Shown here: positions 32,090-40,234 of the stretch, piece by piece | How positions within the stretch are numbered: the first letter of the stretch is position 1 | Layout: each line of letters opens with the position of its first letter | Source: CAYXSX01 sp964467925 | Lineage (GTDB): Bacteria > Pseudomonadota > Alphaproteobacteria > Micavibrionales > Micavibrionaceae | DNA length: 64,000 nt | Direction: 5' to 3' | Assembly: GCA_964467925.1 (NCBI GenBank) | Contig: CAYXSX010000003.1 | Span: 62,001-126,000 of the forward strand | Program-made: the position numbers and the translations under genes | The notes under the pieces: model-generated | The model's database searches: none | Seen by the model: only the letters and a program-made list of their open reading frames with translations | What the model was told of the DNA's origin: nothing

Positions 32090-33907
32090 ATGACATCTTT
32101 AGCTTCCACATTAACGAATATCGTCGGTTCCGCTTTTGAAAAGGCGGGCTTGCCGTCAGAGCTTGGCTTGGTCCGCGTTTCCGACCGCCCCGATCTGTGC
32201 CAGTTTCAGTGCAACGGCGCTATGGCCGCCGCCAAAGTGGCAAAAAAGAACCCGCGTGCGGTTGCTGAAGAGATTGTAGGGATTCTACGTACTTGTCATC
32301 CTGACCGACCCCGGATTAAATCCGGGGGAGTGGAAGGATCTCATGCAACCAAAGGAGATCCTTCGACTTCGGCACTTCGTGCCTCCGCTCAGGATGACGT
32401 GTTTGATAAAATTGAAATTGCCGGGCCCGGCTTTATCAATCTCGATGTTACTGATGAGTTTTTGACGGCGTTTACAGCCGCGATAGCGGACGATAATTCC
32501 TGCGGTATTAAAAAATCAAATAAAAATCAGACGATTGTTTTGGATTACGGTGGACCTAATATCGCCAAGCCCATGCATGTTGGGCATTTGCGTGCCTCTA
32601 TCATTGGTGATGCGCTGCGCCGTATTTGTTTGTTTGCCGGCTATAACGCGCTCGGCGATGTGCATATGGGTGACTGGGGCTTGCCGATGGGGCAGATCAT
32701 TACAGAGTTGGAAGAGCGCGGCATTCTGGGCCAGCCCGTTACGATGGAAAACCTTGAGGAAATTTATCCCGCGGCTTCCAAAGCCTGTAAGGAAAATGAA
32801 GAGCGCATGGATAAAGCCCGGGCTGCTACTGTGAAATTACAGGACGGTGATCCCGAGTATACGAAAGTCTGGCAACAATTCATTGATGTGTCTATCGCAG
32901 GAATGAAAAAGAACTTCGATAATCTCGGCGTTCATTTTGATCTGTGGAAGGGGGAGGCTTGCGTTCATAACCTGATAGCGCCGATGGTTGAAAAGTTGAA
33001 GGCACAAGGACTGGCCGTTGAAAGTGACGGCGCCCTTGTTGTGAATGTCGCGCGGGAAGACGACAAAAAAGAAATACCGCCGCTTATTCTTTATAAGCGC
33101 GACGGTGCGGTGATGTATGGCACAACGGATATGGCGACCATTGTTGACCGTGTGAAGCTTTATGATGATCTTTTGAAGATTGTTTATATTGTCGATCAGC
33201 GCCAATCGCTCCACTTTGAACAGGTGTTCCGTGCAGTGCGTTTGGGCAATATTGTTCCTGAAAGCATTGAGCTTACTCATGCCGGTTTTGGCACGATGAA
33301 CGGTACCGATGGTAAACCGTTTAAAACGCGCGCGGGCGGCGTGATGAAGCTCGAAGACCTGATCGCGATGGGCGTCGAGAAAGCGCAAGCCCGTCTGGCG
33401 GAGGCTGAGCTTGGCAAGGATTATTCCGAAGATGAGCGTGAAGACATTGCGCATAAAGTCGCCATCGCTGCGATTAAGTTTGCCGATCTACAAAATAACC
33501 GTATCGCCGATTATGTTTTCGATCTTGATCGCATGACAAGTTTTGAAGGCAAAACCGGGCCTTATCTTTTGTATCAGGCTGTACGAATTAAATCACTTCT
33601 GCGTAAAGCGGGTGAGGGTGATTATAAGATCACTAAAATCGGCGAAGGTGAAAAGGCGCTCGGGTTGCAATTGGCGGAGTTGCCCGATCATTTCGAAAAC
33701 GCGCTCAAATATTATACACCTCATGTGCTTTGCGATTATGCCTATAAGCTGGCGCAGACATTCAGTTCATTCTATGGCAATTGCCACATTCTGTCCGAAA
33801 CTGACCAAAATATCCGTTCCTCCCATTTGGCGCTTTGCAGTCTGACGTACCGGCAGTTAGAGGTAGTTTTGAGCATGCTGGGCATCGAAATCCCTGAGAG
33901 AATGTAA
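32090..33907 (+). CDS. argS: Arginyl-tRNA synthetase
   Basis: Class I synthetase charging tRNA-Arg, 605 residues. The HIGH motif is HVGH in GGPNIAKPMHVGHLRAS. The Arg-binding block ALGDVHMGDWGLPMGQII is present, the KMSK position is the non-canonical loop GTDGKPFKTRAGG as in many ArgS, and the anticodon-binding C terminus ends EIPERM. In the N-terminal add-on domain, between EEIVGILR and VFDKIEIAGPGFINL, residues ~69-103 come from an in-frame palindromic repeat. Everything else aligns as an uninterrupted enzyme, so the gene is expected to be functional. Confidence 0.97.
   Translation: MTSLASTLTNIVGSAFEKAGLPSELGLVRVSDRPDLCQFQCNGAMAAAKVAKKNPRAVAEEIVGILRTCHPDRPRIKSGGVEGSHATKGDPSTSALRASAQDDVFDKIEIAGPGFINLDVTDEFLTAFTAAIADDNSCGIKKSNKNQTIVLDYGGPNIAKPMHVGHLRASIIGDALRRICLFAGYNALGDVHMGDWGLPMGQIITELEERGILGQPVTMENLEEIYPAASKACKENEERMDKARAATVKLQDGDPEYTKVWQQFIDVSIAGMKKNFDNLGVHFDLWKGEACVHNLIAPMVEKLKAQGLAVESDGALVVNVAREDDKKEIPPLILYKRDGAVMYGTTDMATIVDRVKLYDDLLKIVYIVDQRQSLHFEQVFRAVRLGNIVPESIELTHAGFGTMNGTDGKPFKTRAGGVMKLEDLIAMGVEKAQARLAEAELGKDYSEDEREDIAHKVAIAAIKFADLQNNRIADYVFDLDRMTSFEGKTGPYLLYQAVRIKSLLRKAGEGDYKITKIGEGEKALGLQLAELPDHFENALKYYTPHVLCDYAYKLAQTFSSFYGNCHILSETDQNIRSSHLALCSLTYRQLEVVLSMLGIEIPERM
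32295..32398 (+). repeat. 104-bp palindromic repeat inserted in frame in argS
   Basis: Terminal inverted repeats GTCATCCTGA (32295-32304) and TCAGGATGAC (32389-32398) bound nested stems. The internal AGGAGATCCTTCGACTTCG (32353-32371) recurs at 33997-34015 in the intergenic copy. The element encodes about 35 residues rich in Pro, Gly, Ser and Asp without a stop. Confidence 0.9.
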
Positions 33908-33948
33908 ACGATGTCTTTGTTTTTCTGAAAGAAAAACATTAGACGAGA

Positions 33949-34048
33949 TTATCCTGAAGGAGGAGTAAGCCGACTGAAGGATCTCAAAGCTTGTTAAGGA
34001 GATCCTTCGACTTCGTCCGCTTTCGCTTCGCTACAGCGTGACTTCGCT
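33949..34048 (+). repeat. Intergenic copy of the argS-type palindromic repeat
   Basis: Lies 41 bases after the argS stop. ATCCTGA (33951-33957) and TCAGGAT (34038-34044) are the inverted ends. GAAGGATCTCA and AGGAGATCCTTCGACTTCG are shared with the copy inside argS. Just before it, TGTTTTTCT/AGAAAAACA (33918-33926, 33930-33938) forms a 9-bp hairpin that may belong to the end of argS. Confidence 0.85.
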
Positions 34049-34095
34049 CAGGATGACACATTTACAATGCATTGCATTTCGGCTATTATTGGCCA

Positions 34096-34995
34096 ATGTT
34101 AAATCTCGACAAAGTTAAAATCTCCCCCCAAACCCTAAGCCGTATCGCCGAAATCGAGGCCTTTCGCGGGGAATGGGACGCGTTGGAGCGCCATACCACA
34201 GCCCTGCAAACGCTTGGCGATGTTGCCGGCTTTGGTCAAAAGTTCAAGGAAGTCATCAAGCCTTGGCAGCATAAACCCATTACGGTCGATCTGATATGCA
34301 CGCTTCATGGCATTGTGACCGGAGCTAAATCGGATGGTGTCTACCGTACTGCTAACTTCCCGCTGGTGATCCAGCAGGGTGCCTCCATTATCGGTGCGCT
34401 AGATACGGCTGAGCCGAACGATATTGCTTCGCTGATGGACAAGCTTGTGGCATGGCTGCAGGAAACGCTGGAGAGCAAAAAATTTCACCCGCTTCTGGTG
34501 ATTGCGCTATTCACTTCCATCTTTCTTCAGATCAGTCCGTTCGAGACGGGCAATCACCGTCTTATGAGATTGCTTGTGATCCTGCTTATGTTTCGTTCTG
34601 GATATTCCTACGCGCCCTACGCGTCTTTGGACCGGATAATTATTTCCCGTTCACAGGATTATCACGACGTTCTTCGTTATACGCAGGAAACGTTGGAGAA
34701 CGGCAAGACGGATTGGGAGCCATGGCTACAATTTTTCCTTTATGTGCTGGATGAGCAAAAAAACGAGTTGCGGTCTAAGCTGGAGAGCGGAGGCGACAGG
34801 CTTGCGGGCATGCCCGAGTTATCGCTTCAAGTCATGGCGTTGTTCGAAGATCATAAGCGCCTTTCGATGAAAGAAATTATCGACCTAACGAAAGGGCGGC
34901 GTTCTACACTAAAATTGCGGTTGGGTGAACTGGTGGATCAGGGATATCTCAAGCGTCACGGACAGGCGCGCTCTACATGGTATGCGCGGGTTTAG
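34096..34995 (+). CDS. Fic-domain protein with degenerate active site and winged-helix C terminus
   Basis: 299 residues. A Fic fold is indicated by LICTLHGIVTGAKSDGVYRT and HPLLVIALFTSIFLQ, followed by the motif region SPFETGNHRLMR at about residue 147. The active-site consensus is HPFx(D/E)GNGRxxR. Here the catalytic His is Ser, the acidic residue is Thr and the second Gly is His, so AMP-transfer is doubtful. Residues ~250-299 (LSMKEIIDLTKGRRSTLKLRLGEL) are a winged helix-turn-helix. It may act as a regulator. ATG 34096 is used in preference to TTG 34072; neither has a clear ribosome site. Confidence 0.75.
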   Translation: MLNLDKVKISPQTLSRIAEIEAFRGEWDALERHTTALQTLGDVAGFGQKFKEVIKPWQHKPITVDLICTLHGIVTGAKSDGVYRTANFPLVIQQGASIIGALDTAEPNDIASLMDKLVAWLQETLESKKFHPLLVIALFTSIFLQISPFETGNHRLMRLLVILLMFRSGYSYAPYASLDRIIISRSQDYHDVLRYTQETLENGKTDWEPWLQFFLYVLDEQKNELRSKLESGGDRLAGMPELSLQVMALFEDHKRLSMKEIIDLTKGRRSTLKLRLGELVDQGYLKRHGQARSTWYARV

Positions 34996-35681
34996 CGGGC
35001 AAGTAACACGGTATAATAATGAAAGGCTCCGCTTTTGCTGAAACAGGCGGATTGATGGGGGCTTGAGAGAATAATTTCCGTTCCGTCGGCAAAGGTTCCT
35101 GTAAATTTAGTCGTTGAATATCCGCCGCCGGAATCAGCAGGTGTGGTTCCTATGCCGAGCCTTGAATTGATGGCGTCGCAGACGCTTTGGGTGAGGTTTG
35201 GCAGGACGGCTAGAAGTTCTTCGTTTGAAACGGTGTCGCTGCTACATCCGGCTATTCCGCTTCCTATGCCCACAACACAGGTTGAGCCGGTAAAATGCCA
35301 TGTACTTCCGTCATTGGCGCGGGCGGGCGGCTCTTTCCATGAGACGCCGCTGCCGGAAATGTGGAGTACCTTATTCTCGTCCGGTTGCGGCGTGCCGTGT
35401 GTGTAGCCGGTTACTACGGGATTGGCAAAACTTATATCGTTTTCCGAGATATTGCGACGGCGTAGTTGGGAAATACCGCGCTCCAGCCTTTGGCCGTAGG
35501 CAATAATATCGCTGGCGGCAAGGTCGGCTTGACGCTTGGTTAGGTTATTGGTCCCTTCTGAGCGCATGCCGCGGGCAATGGTAAAGGACAGGGCGGCGAA
35601 TAAAACAACGCCAAGAAGAATGATAAAAAACGCATTGCCGCGTTCTGAACGGCGGGCGAAATGAGGAAGGTGTTTAGGCAT
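34992..35681 (-). CDS. Pilin-like / TadE-like membrane-anchored protein (229 aa)
   Basis: A short basic N terminus (FARRSERGN) leads directly into one hydrophobic helix (AFFIILLGVVLFAALSFTIA), then a helical stalk (TKRQADLAASDIIAYGQRLERGI) and a Ser/Gly-rich globular domain with several Cys. This is the shape of type IV pilins and pseudopilins, although the usual Glu5 is absent. The ATG at 35681 overlaps the dotL stop by eight bases, implying translational coupling to the secretion ATPase. Function in the secretion module is inferred only from position. Confidence 0.65.
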   Translation of the reverse strand: MPKHLPHFARRSERGNAFFIILLGVVLFAALSFTIARGMRSEGTNNLTKRQADLAASDIIAYGQRLERGISQLRRRNISENDISFANPVVTGYTHGTPQPDENKVLHISGSGVSWKEPPARANDGSTWHFTGSTCVVGIGSGIAGCSSDTVSNEELLAVLPNLTQSVCDAINSRLGIGTTPADSGGGYSTTKFTGTFADGTEIILSSPHQSACFSKSGAFHYYTVLLAR

Positions 35682-37965
35682 TCTGGTCGTCCTTGAAGAT
35701 ATTGCTCTTGGCGTTAATCGCCGCATTTTTAATGATGTCCTCGATTTCCTTGGGTAATTTTTTCGGTGCCTGTGGAGGTTTTTGTGCGGGGGTGCTTGTT
35801 GCGGCTTGTGGTTTTTCCTTCGGCTCTTCCGGCGTTTGCGTAGTGGCGGGGTTTTTTTGCGACGGAGTTGAGGTTTCGGGCTGCTCCGCAGGCTTTGTAA
35901 AGGCGGTAGGTGTCTCGACAACTGGCGTTTCCGCTTTCGGTTCTGCCGTGCTTGGCTTAGCGGTGACTGGTTTTTCCACCGGGGTGGCAATATCGTTATC
36001 CAATCCGTAAACTTTCATCAGCGCAGCTATGCCGGTATCGACTTTATTATCTGCACGTTCGGCAATGCGGTAGCCTTCTACCAGCGCGTCGATCACCGGA
36101 GGCGTGGCGACGGCAACATCGGAACGCAAGGCGGTCCAGTCTTTATTCACGAGGATGTCGCGTAAATTGGTGATGGCATTGGCATGCTTCATCAGGTTGT
36201 CGTCGGTCGGCGGCAGAGCCATGAAGCGGGTAACGCGCATAGCTTTGGCGTGACCGGGATTGGAATAGAAAATATGGGCATCAATAACCGATTCTCCGAA
36301 TGCCACGACAGCCTGCCCCTCCGTGAAGCCGCGTAACCCGTCGTAACTGGCGCGGGCGCGCGTTTGGACACTAGCTTGCTGGGTGTCAAAGTAAGAGCCC
36401 ATTTCCGTACCGCCGGACATTTGGAATCCGGACACTTCGGTCACGAAAGTGGAGCCTACGGTTTTTTCGAAAAACTCTTTTGTTTCGGTCGGGTCTTCAA
36501 GTTTACCGAAAATCTTGATGTTACAGTTCGCGGTAATGGAGTTCGCTTCTTCACGTACGCGCTTTTTCATTGCCGGCAAATCCTGACCGGAGAAAATGAG
36601 GCAGAAGCCGAGTGACCGCGCCTGCGCGGCCATAACGGCCATGCCTTGCGCGGTATAGTAACCGACCTCATCGAACACGGTCATGAACGGTGTTGAAGAA
36701 TGCGTGGGCTTGTTCTCAATGACCGTTTCGGATGAACCTTCAAGGGTAGAGCCAAGTGTTGAACCCATCATCCCCTTCATGGTGGCGGCAACGATTTTAC
36801 CGAGGTTGGCGATCTCGTCGCTGGATTTTTCCAAGGCGGGAATAAGCACGACAAGTATGCGGCGGTTAAGGACAATGTCCACCATGTCCACGTCTGCGGC
36901 TTGGGTATCGAAGATGTAACCATAGTCATCACCCAGAGATTGCAGGGAACGGGTGAACTGCATCGCCAGATAGCCGTGCTGTTGGTTAGCTGTTGTAGTG
37001 TCGTATTGCGGCGTGTCGGGCCCCGGTGGTTTGGTATTACCCTCGTCGTCATAGGCGTCCTGCACGAAGCCGGGAAGGGTCGCAAGGTAACCGTTCACCC
37101 CGTTGCGCAGTTCTTTAGGAACTGCCTCGTCGCGGGCAAGTTTGATGACGTTATTAAGGGACAGATAGTCGCGGATAACGGTAACGCTAAGCTGCATATC
37201 CTGATTGTCGCGCTTCCATGTCATAACGGGCATCATCGCGCCGATCAGCGATATTGCACGTTCGGACCACATTGCGTTATCGCCCTGGCTTTCTGGCATA
37301 AGCGAAACAAGCATGTTTGTAAGATAGGAAGCCGAACCCGAAGAGAACGGGTTCATGGTGTTGGACGGGGCCTTAACGTCGGAGTTGCCGGTCATGTAGT
37401 TTAGCACCAGTAAATCGTCATCGCGCCCTAGACGCCGCACGAGGGCGGAAAGTTTCGACCAGAGATCGGTATCGGCCTTACCGTCCACGTACACGAAGCC
37501 TGAGGCCCATGTCATAGCGTTGGTCACCATGGATGTCAGCCCCACCGTTTTACCGGAACCTGTCGTGCCAAGATAAAGAATATGAGTACGGGCATCGGAG
37601 TTTGTGAACCAGACTTCCTCGTCCGTGTCTTTCATATTGCCGAGATAAAGAATTCCCTCGGGCTCTCCGCTGCGACCGGGCCCCTCATTATGTTTGTCCT
37701 TCCATTTGGCGGACATGGGAAGTTTGAAGGCAAGGCTACGGTCACGGGTAGCGAGCCACCAGAAAAATAGTAGTGCGAAGACGACCAGTAAATCACCGAA
37801 CATCAGCGCCCAGTCGTTAGAAAAAAGAAGCACGGCGGCAATTACAAACACGCTCGTGGAGTACGATGTGGATTGCATCGCATCGCCGATCCGCACCCAA
37901 AGGGGGCGGATATCGCGCAGGATATCGGTATGCTTGTGTTCGTATTTACGCGTGTTTAATGCCAT
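35674..37965 (-). CDS. dotL: Type IVB secretion coupling ATPase DotL/IcmO (VirD4/TraG-like)
   Basis: 763 residues. Two membrane helices lie at ~38-50 and ~52-72. Walker A GTTGSGKT is at residues 133-140 and the Walker B-like FMTVFDEVGYY at about 420. GQDLPAMKKRVREEANSI and the large AAA domain match TraD/DotL coupling proteins, which select substrates for type IV secretion. The last ~110 residues are a Pro/Glu/Thr-rich tail, a likely adaptor-binding region as in Legionella DotL, ending in a short helix (KEIEDIIKNAA). Neighbouring dotM supports the DotL rather than VirD4 assignment. Confidence 0.85.
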   Translation of the reverse strand: MALNTRKYEHKHTDILRDIRPLWVRIGDAMQSTSYSTSVFVIAAVLLFSNDWALMFGDLLVVFALLFFWWLATRDRSLAFKLPMSAKWKDKHNEGPGRSGEPEGILYLGNMKDTDEEVWFTNSDARTHILYLGTTGSGKTVGLTSMVTNAMTWASGFVYVDGKADTDLWSKLSALVRRLGRDDDLLVLNYMTGNSDVKAPSNTMNPFSSGSASYLTNMLVSLMPESQGDNAMWSERAISLIGAMMPVMTWKRDNQDMQLSVTVIRDYLSLNNVIKLARDEAVPKELRNGVNGYLATLPGFVQDAYDDEGNTKPPGPDTPQYDTTTANQQHGYLAMQFTRSLQSLGDDYGYIFDTQAADVDMVDIVLNRRILVVLIPALEKSSDEIANLGKIVAATMKGMMGSTLGSTLEGSSETVIENKPTHSSTPFMTVFDEVGYYTAQGMAVMAAQARSLGFCLIFSGQDLPAMKKRVREEANSITANCNIKIFGKLEDPTETKEFFEKTVGSTFVTEVSGFQMSGGTEMGSYFDTQQASVQTRARASYDGLRGFTEGQAVVAFGESVIDAHIFYSNPGHAKAMRVTRFMALPPTDDNLMKHANAITNLRDILVNKDWTALRSDVAVATPPVIDALVEGYRIAERADNKVDTGIAALMKVYGLDNDIATPVEKPVTAKPSTAEPKAETPVVETPTAFTKPAEQPETSTPSQKNPATTQTPEEPKEKPQAATSTPAQKPPQAPKKLPKEIEDIIKNAAINAKSNIFKDDQNA

Positions 37966-37972
37966 TTAGGGC

Positions 37973-38488
37973 TTATCGTCCTTTCAAAAACTCGTCAGCG
38001 GAAAGCGGCACACCGCTTTGATCTGCAGCTTGCGGCCCTCCAGCGCCTGTGGGCATATTTTGCATGTCGGTGGGCATGTTGGCCACCGCGCTCCAGACTA
38101 CAAAGAGAGCGAAAAGAAGTCCTAACGCCAGAAGCACGCTTGCGATGCCGCTTTTCTTGCCGCTTTGAGGGGCACCGTTTGCACCGATATTGCTAATCTC
38201 TCCGCGCGCTTCCTGCAGCGCTTTGGCTATTTTCATCAAGCTTTTAACGGCATGGTTTCTGTTTTCAAAGGACGCAATCTCAGCCGTTTCGCCCTTGGGG
38301 GTTTTAAGGCACAGAGCATAAAGATCGCCTTTACTGTCTTGAATTTCGAGCGCAGAAGCCTTGGCTTGGCCAAGTTCCATCTGCCAGACAACCGGCTTTA
38401 CAGCTTGGGGCAGGGACAGGATCAGCTTGCCGTCCACCACACGGGCTGTTGTCTGATTCTGTCCTGCAAGCTTGCTGATGATGCTCAT
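37973..38488 (-). CDS. Membrane protein between dotM and dotL, unknown (171 aa)
   Basis: Residues ~1-105 are a compact soluble domain (TTARVVDGKLILSLPQAVKPVVW, two stretches). One membrane helix at ~112-133 (GIASVLLALGLLFALFVVW) is followed by a short Met/Pro/Gly-rich tail ending SADEFLKGR. It lies 12 bases after dotM and seven before dotL in the same direction. No Legionella Dot/Icm protein sits at this position in the dotM-dotL pair. It may be a lineage-specific member of the coupling complex. Confidence 0.65.
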   Translation of the reverse strand: MSIISKLAGQNQTTARVVDGKLILSLPQAVKPVVWQMELGQAKASALEIQDSKGDLYALCLKTPKGETAEIASFENRNHAVKSLMKIAKALQEARGEISNIGANGAPQSGKKSGIASVLLALGLLFALFVVWSAVANMPTDMQNMPTGAGGPQAADQSGVPLSADEFLKGR

Positions 38489-38500
38489 ATCTATTTCCTT

Positions 38501-39679
38501 TTATTTGGCTTTTTTAATTCCGCGTTTCTCTGAGCCGCTGTAGTCAAGCGGCGGTATGGGCCGCGCCCGGGTGGAACTCATATAGGCTTTCATGGTTTCC
38601 ACGGCCCCTTCTACTTTTGGAACGGGAACGGGGCGTTGTGTCATACGCTCCAGCTTGTAATGCGACATCGCACCAAGCGCTTCCATGTGATAGGAATGGC
38701 GGCCCAGATTATTGAGCGGGTACCAGAGCTGGCGGTTATGGCCGCGCAGCCAGACAAACTGGGCGGGGGCAAGTACGCCGCCCTCGTCGCGCGCAAATTG
38801 CAGGGCTTTGAGTAGCGCCGTGGTAACGAATCCACCCTGATTTGACTTGGCGAGCGTTTTTTCCGAGAGTTTTTTATCGCTCAGAACCTTGCGGGCGTCT
38901 TTAATAAGCTTGCGGTCTTTATTTAGCTGAAGCCCCTTTTTTGCACTCCAACAATTGGCAAGACGCGCCAGCATATCATCGGACTGGGTTCTTTTCCGCG
39001 AAGCTTTCAGGCAAAACGCGGCAAGCAATATTTGCGCATAAGGCGGAAGCGCTTTTGCACCCTTCCAGCGGGGGCCGAGCTGGCGGGCGAAGGCCTTGGC
39101 TGTGGCTTCCTCATCTATATGACCGTCGGGCACGGGAATGCGGTTATAGGCGAACCATTCTTCGGGCCCCAGCGCCTCGGCGAAAAGCGGAAGCTCCACG
39201 GGAACCGGAGAACCGGGCGCACGCGGAGGAGATTTGTTGGGGTTAAACTCGATAAAGGGTTTAATGGCCGGGAAAACGAGGGATTGGCGGACAATTAGTC
39301 CGTCAAGGTCCAGTTTTTTGCGGTACTGCGTTCTGGGGCCGTAGAATATGCACCATGCGGCGCAGGCGGCCATTAACGCAATCAGAGGGTATTTCAGGGG
39401 TTGCATCGCCAACGCGCCGAAATAGGACAGGTGGCCCCTTGTAAGCTGCTCCGCACTCCATTTGGGGGTGTCGCGCAGGCCCTTGAAAAAGCTTACCTCG
39501 TCCCCGCGGAAATTTACGGTGAAGTTATCGGGCAAAACCCAGGAAACCAGCCACATTTCTCCGTAACGGATCCAGCGTACAACGTTACGGACCTCTGTAT
39601 CGAAAAAATACCAGAAAACCCATGTAAGAACCCCCAGAACGACCAGCATGATCGCCCAGCCGATGAAGTTCTCGTGCAT
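38501..39679 (-). CDS. dotM: Type IVB secretion protein DotM/IcmP (TrbA-like)
   Basis: 392 residues. An N-terminal membrane helix (WAIMLVVLGVLTWVFWYFF) and further hydrophobic segments near residues 90-120 anchor a large soluble domain. PLFAEALGPEEWFAYNRIPVPDG, RQLGPRWKGAKALPPYAQILLAAF and HNRQLWYPLNNLGRHSYHMEALGAM match the DotM/TrbA family. DotM forms the type IV coupling complex with DotL and binds Glu-rich effector signals in Legionella. I use ATG 39679; a TTG at 39703 is possible. No other dot/icm core genes lie in this window. Confidence 0.8.
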   Translation of the reverse strand: MHENFIGWAIMLVVLGVLTWVFWYFFDTEVRNVVRWIRYGEMWLVSWVLPDNFTVNFRGDEVSFFKGLRDTPKWSAEQLTRGHLSYFGALAMQPLKYPLIALMAACAAWCIFYGPRTQYRKKLDLDGLIVRQSLVFPAIKPFIEFNPNKSPPRAPGSPVPVELPLFAEALGPEEWFAYNRIPVPDGHIDEEATAKAFARQLGPRWKGAKALPPYAQILLAAFCLKASRKRTQSDDMLARLANCWSAKKGLQLNKDRKLIKDARKVLSDKKLSEKTLAKSNQGGFVTTALLKALQFARDEGGVLAPAQFVWLRGHNRQLWYPLNNLGRHSYHMEALGAMSHYKLERMTQRPVPVPKVEGAVETMKAYMSSTRARPIPPLDYSGSEKRGIKKAK

Positions 39680-39822
39680 TGTATTTTGTGCCTGATCACC
39701 CAAGGTGCGCCCGCTTACCCTTTGATAAGATGAAAAATTTCGTTTCTAGCTAGATTTTACCAGAAAAAAGCACATAAAACCAATCTTCGAAGCGAGAATG
39801 GGCTGTTCAAGCACGATTTTTT

Positions 39823-39851
39823 TTGCTAAACAATCAGCGCTTTGGTAAACA
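39823..39851 (+). promoter_or_regulatory. Putative promoter of tRNA-Thr
   Basis: TTGCTA (39823-39828) and TAAACA (39846-39851) with a 17-base spacer lie 30 bases before the tRNA. The match is moderate. Confidence 0.4.
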
Positions 39852-39881
39852 TCGCGTTCCAAATCCTGTCAGAGACAGTGT

Positions 39882-39957
<76 letters not shown>

Positions 39958-40050
39958 GTCTCTAGAAGGTTTTGAATAACCGTTTTTTCCGGACAAGCGC
40001 GACAAAGCAAAGCAACAAGGCGCCTTTTTCTTAGAAACGGGCCTTTATAC

Positions 40051-40125
40051 TGGGGTGTAGCCAAGCGGTAAGGCAGCGGTTTTTGGTACCGCCACGCGGA
40101 GGTTCGAATCCTCCCACCCCAGCCA
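40051..40125 (+). tRNA. tRNA-Gln (anticodon TTG)
   Basis: Acceptor TGGGGTG/CACCCCA, D arm GCCAAGCGGTAAGGC, anticodon stem GCGGT/ACCGC with loop TTTTGGT giving TTG (Gln, CAA), T arm GGAGG-TTCGAAT-CCTCC, and an encoded CCA after the discriminator G. The 93-base gap from tRNA-Thr holds only a weak hairpin, so the pair may be one transcript. Confidence 0.95.
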
Positions 40126-40210
40126 TCTAAAATCATTAGCGAACATCGAGAGCTTAGGATTTTGATGTTCCCGCGAAAGCTGGGGGCATGATTGTCATTT
40201 GCTTGATAAG

Positions 40211-40234
40211 ACCGTTTTACATTGACGGTTTTTT
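40211..40234 (+). terminator. Terminator after tRNA-Gln, overlapping the 3' end of the RND gene
   Basis: ACCGT (40211-40215) and ACGGT (40225-40229) pair, followed by six T ending at 40234. The T run is on the plus strand, so it serves the tRNAs. It overlaps the last codons of the convergent transporter. Confidence 0.5.

Noticed and set aside
40165..40198. Possible decayed copy of another palindromic repeat (TTCCCGCGAAAGCTGGGGGCA)
   Set aside because: Only one short imperfect stem and no sister copy in the window; too weak to call.
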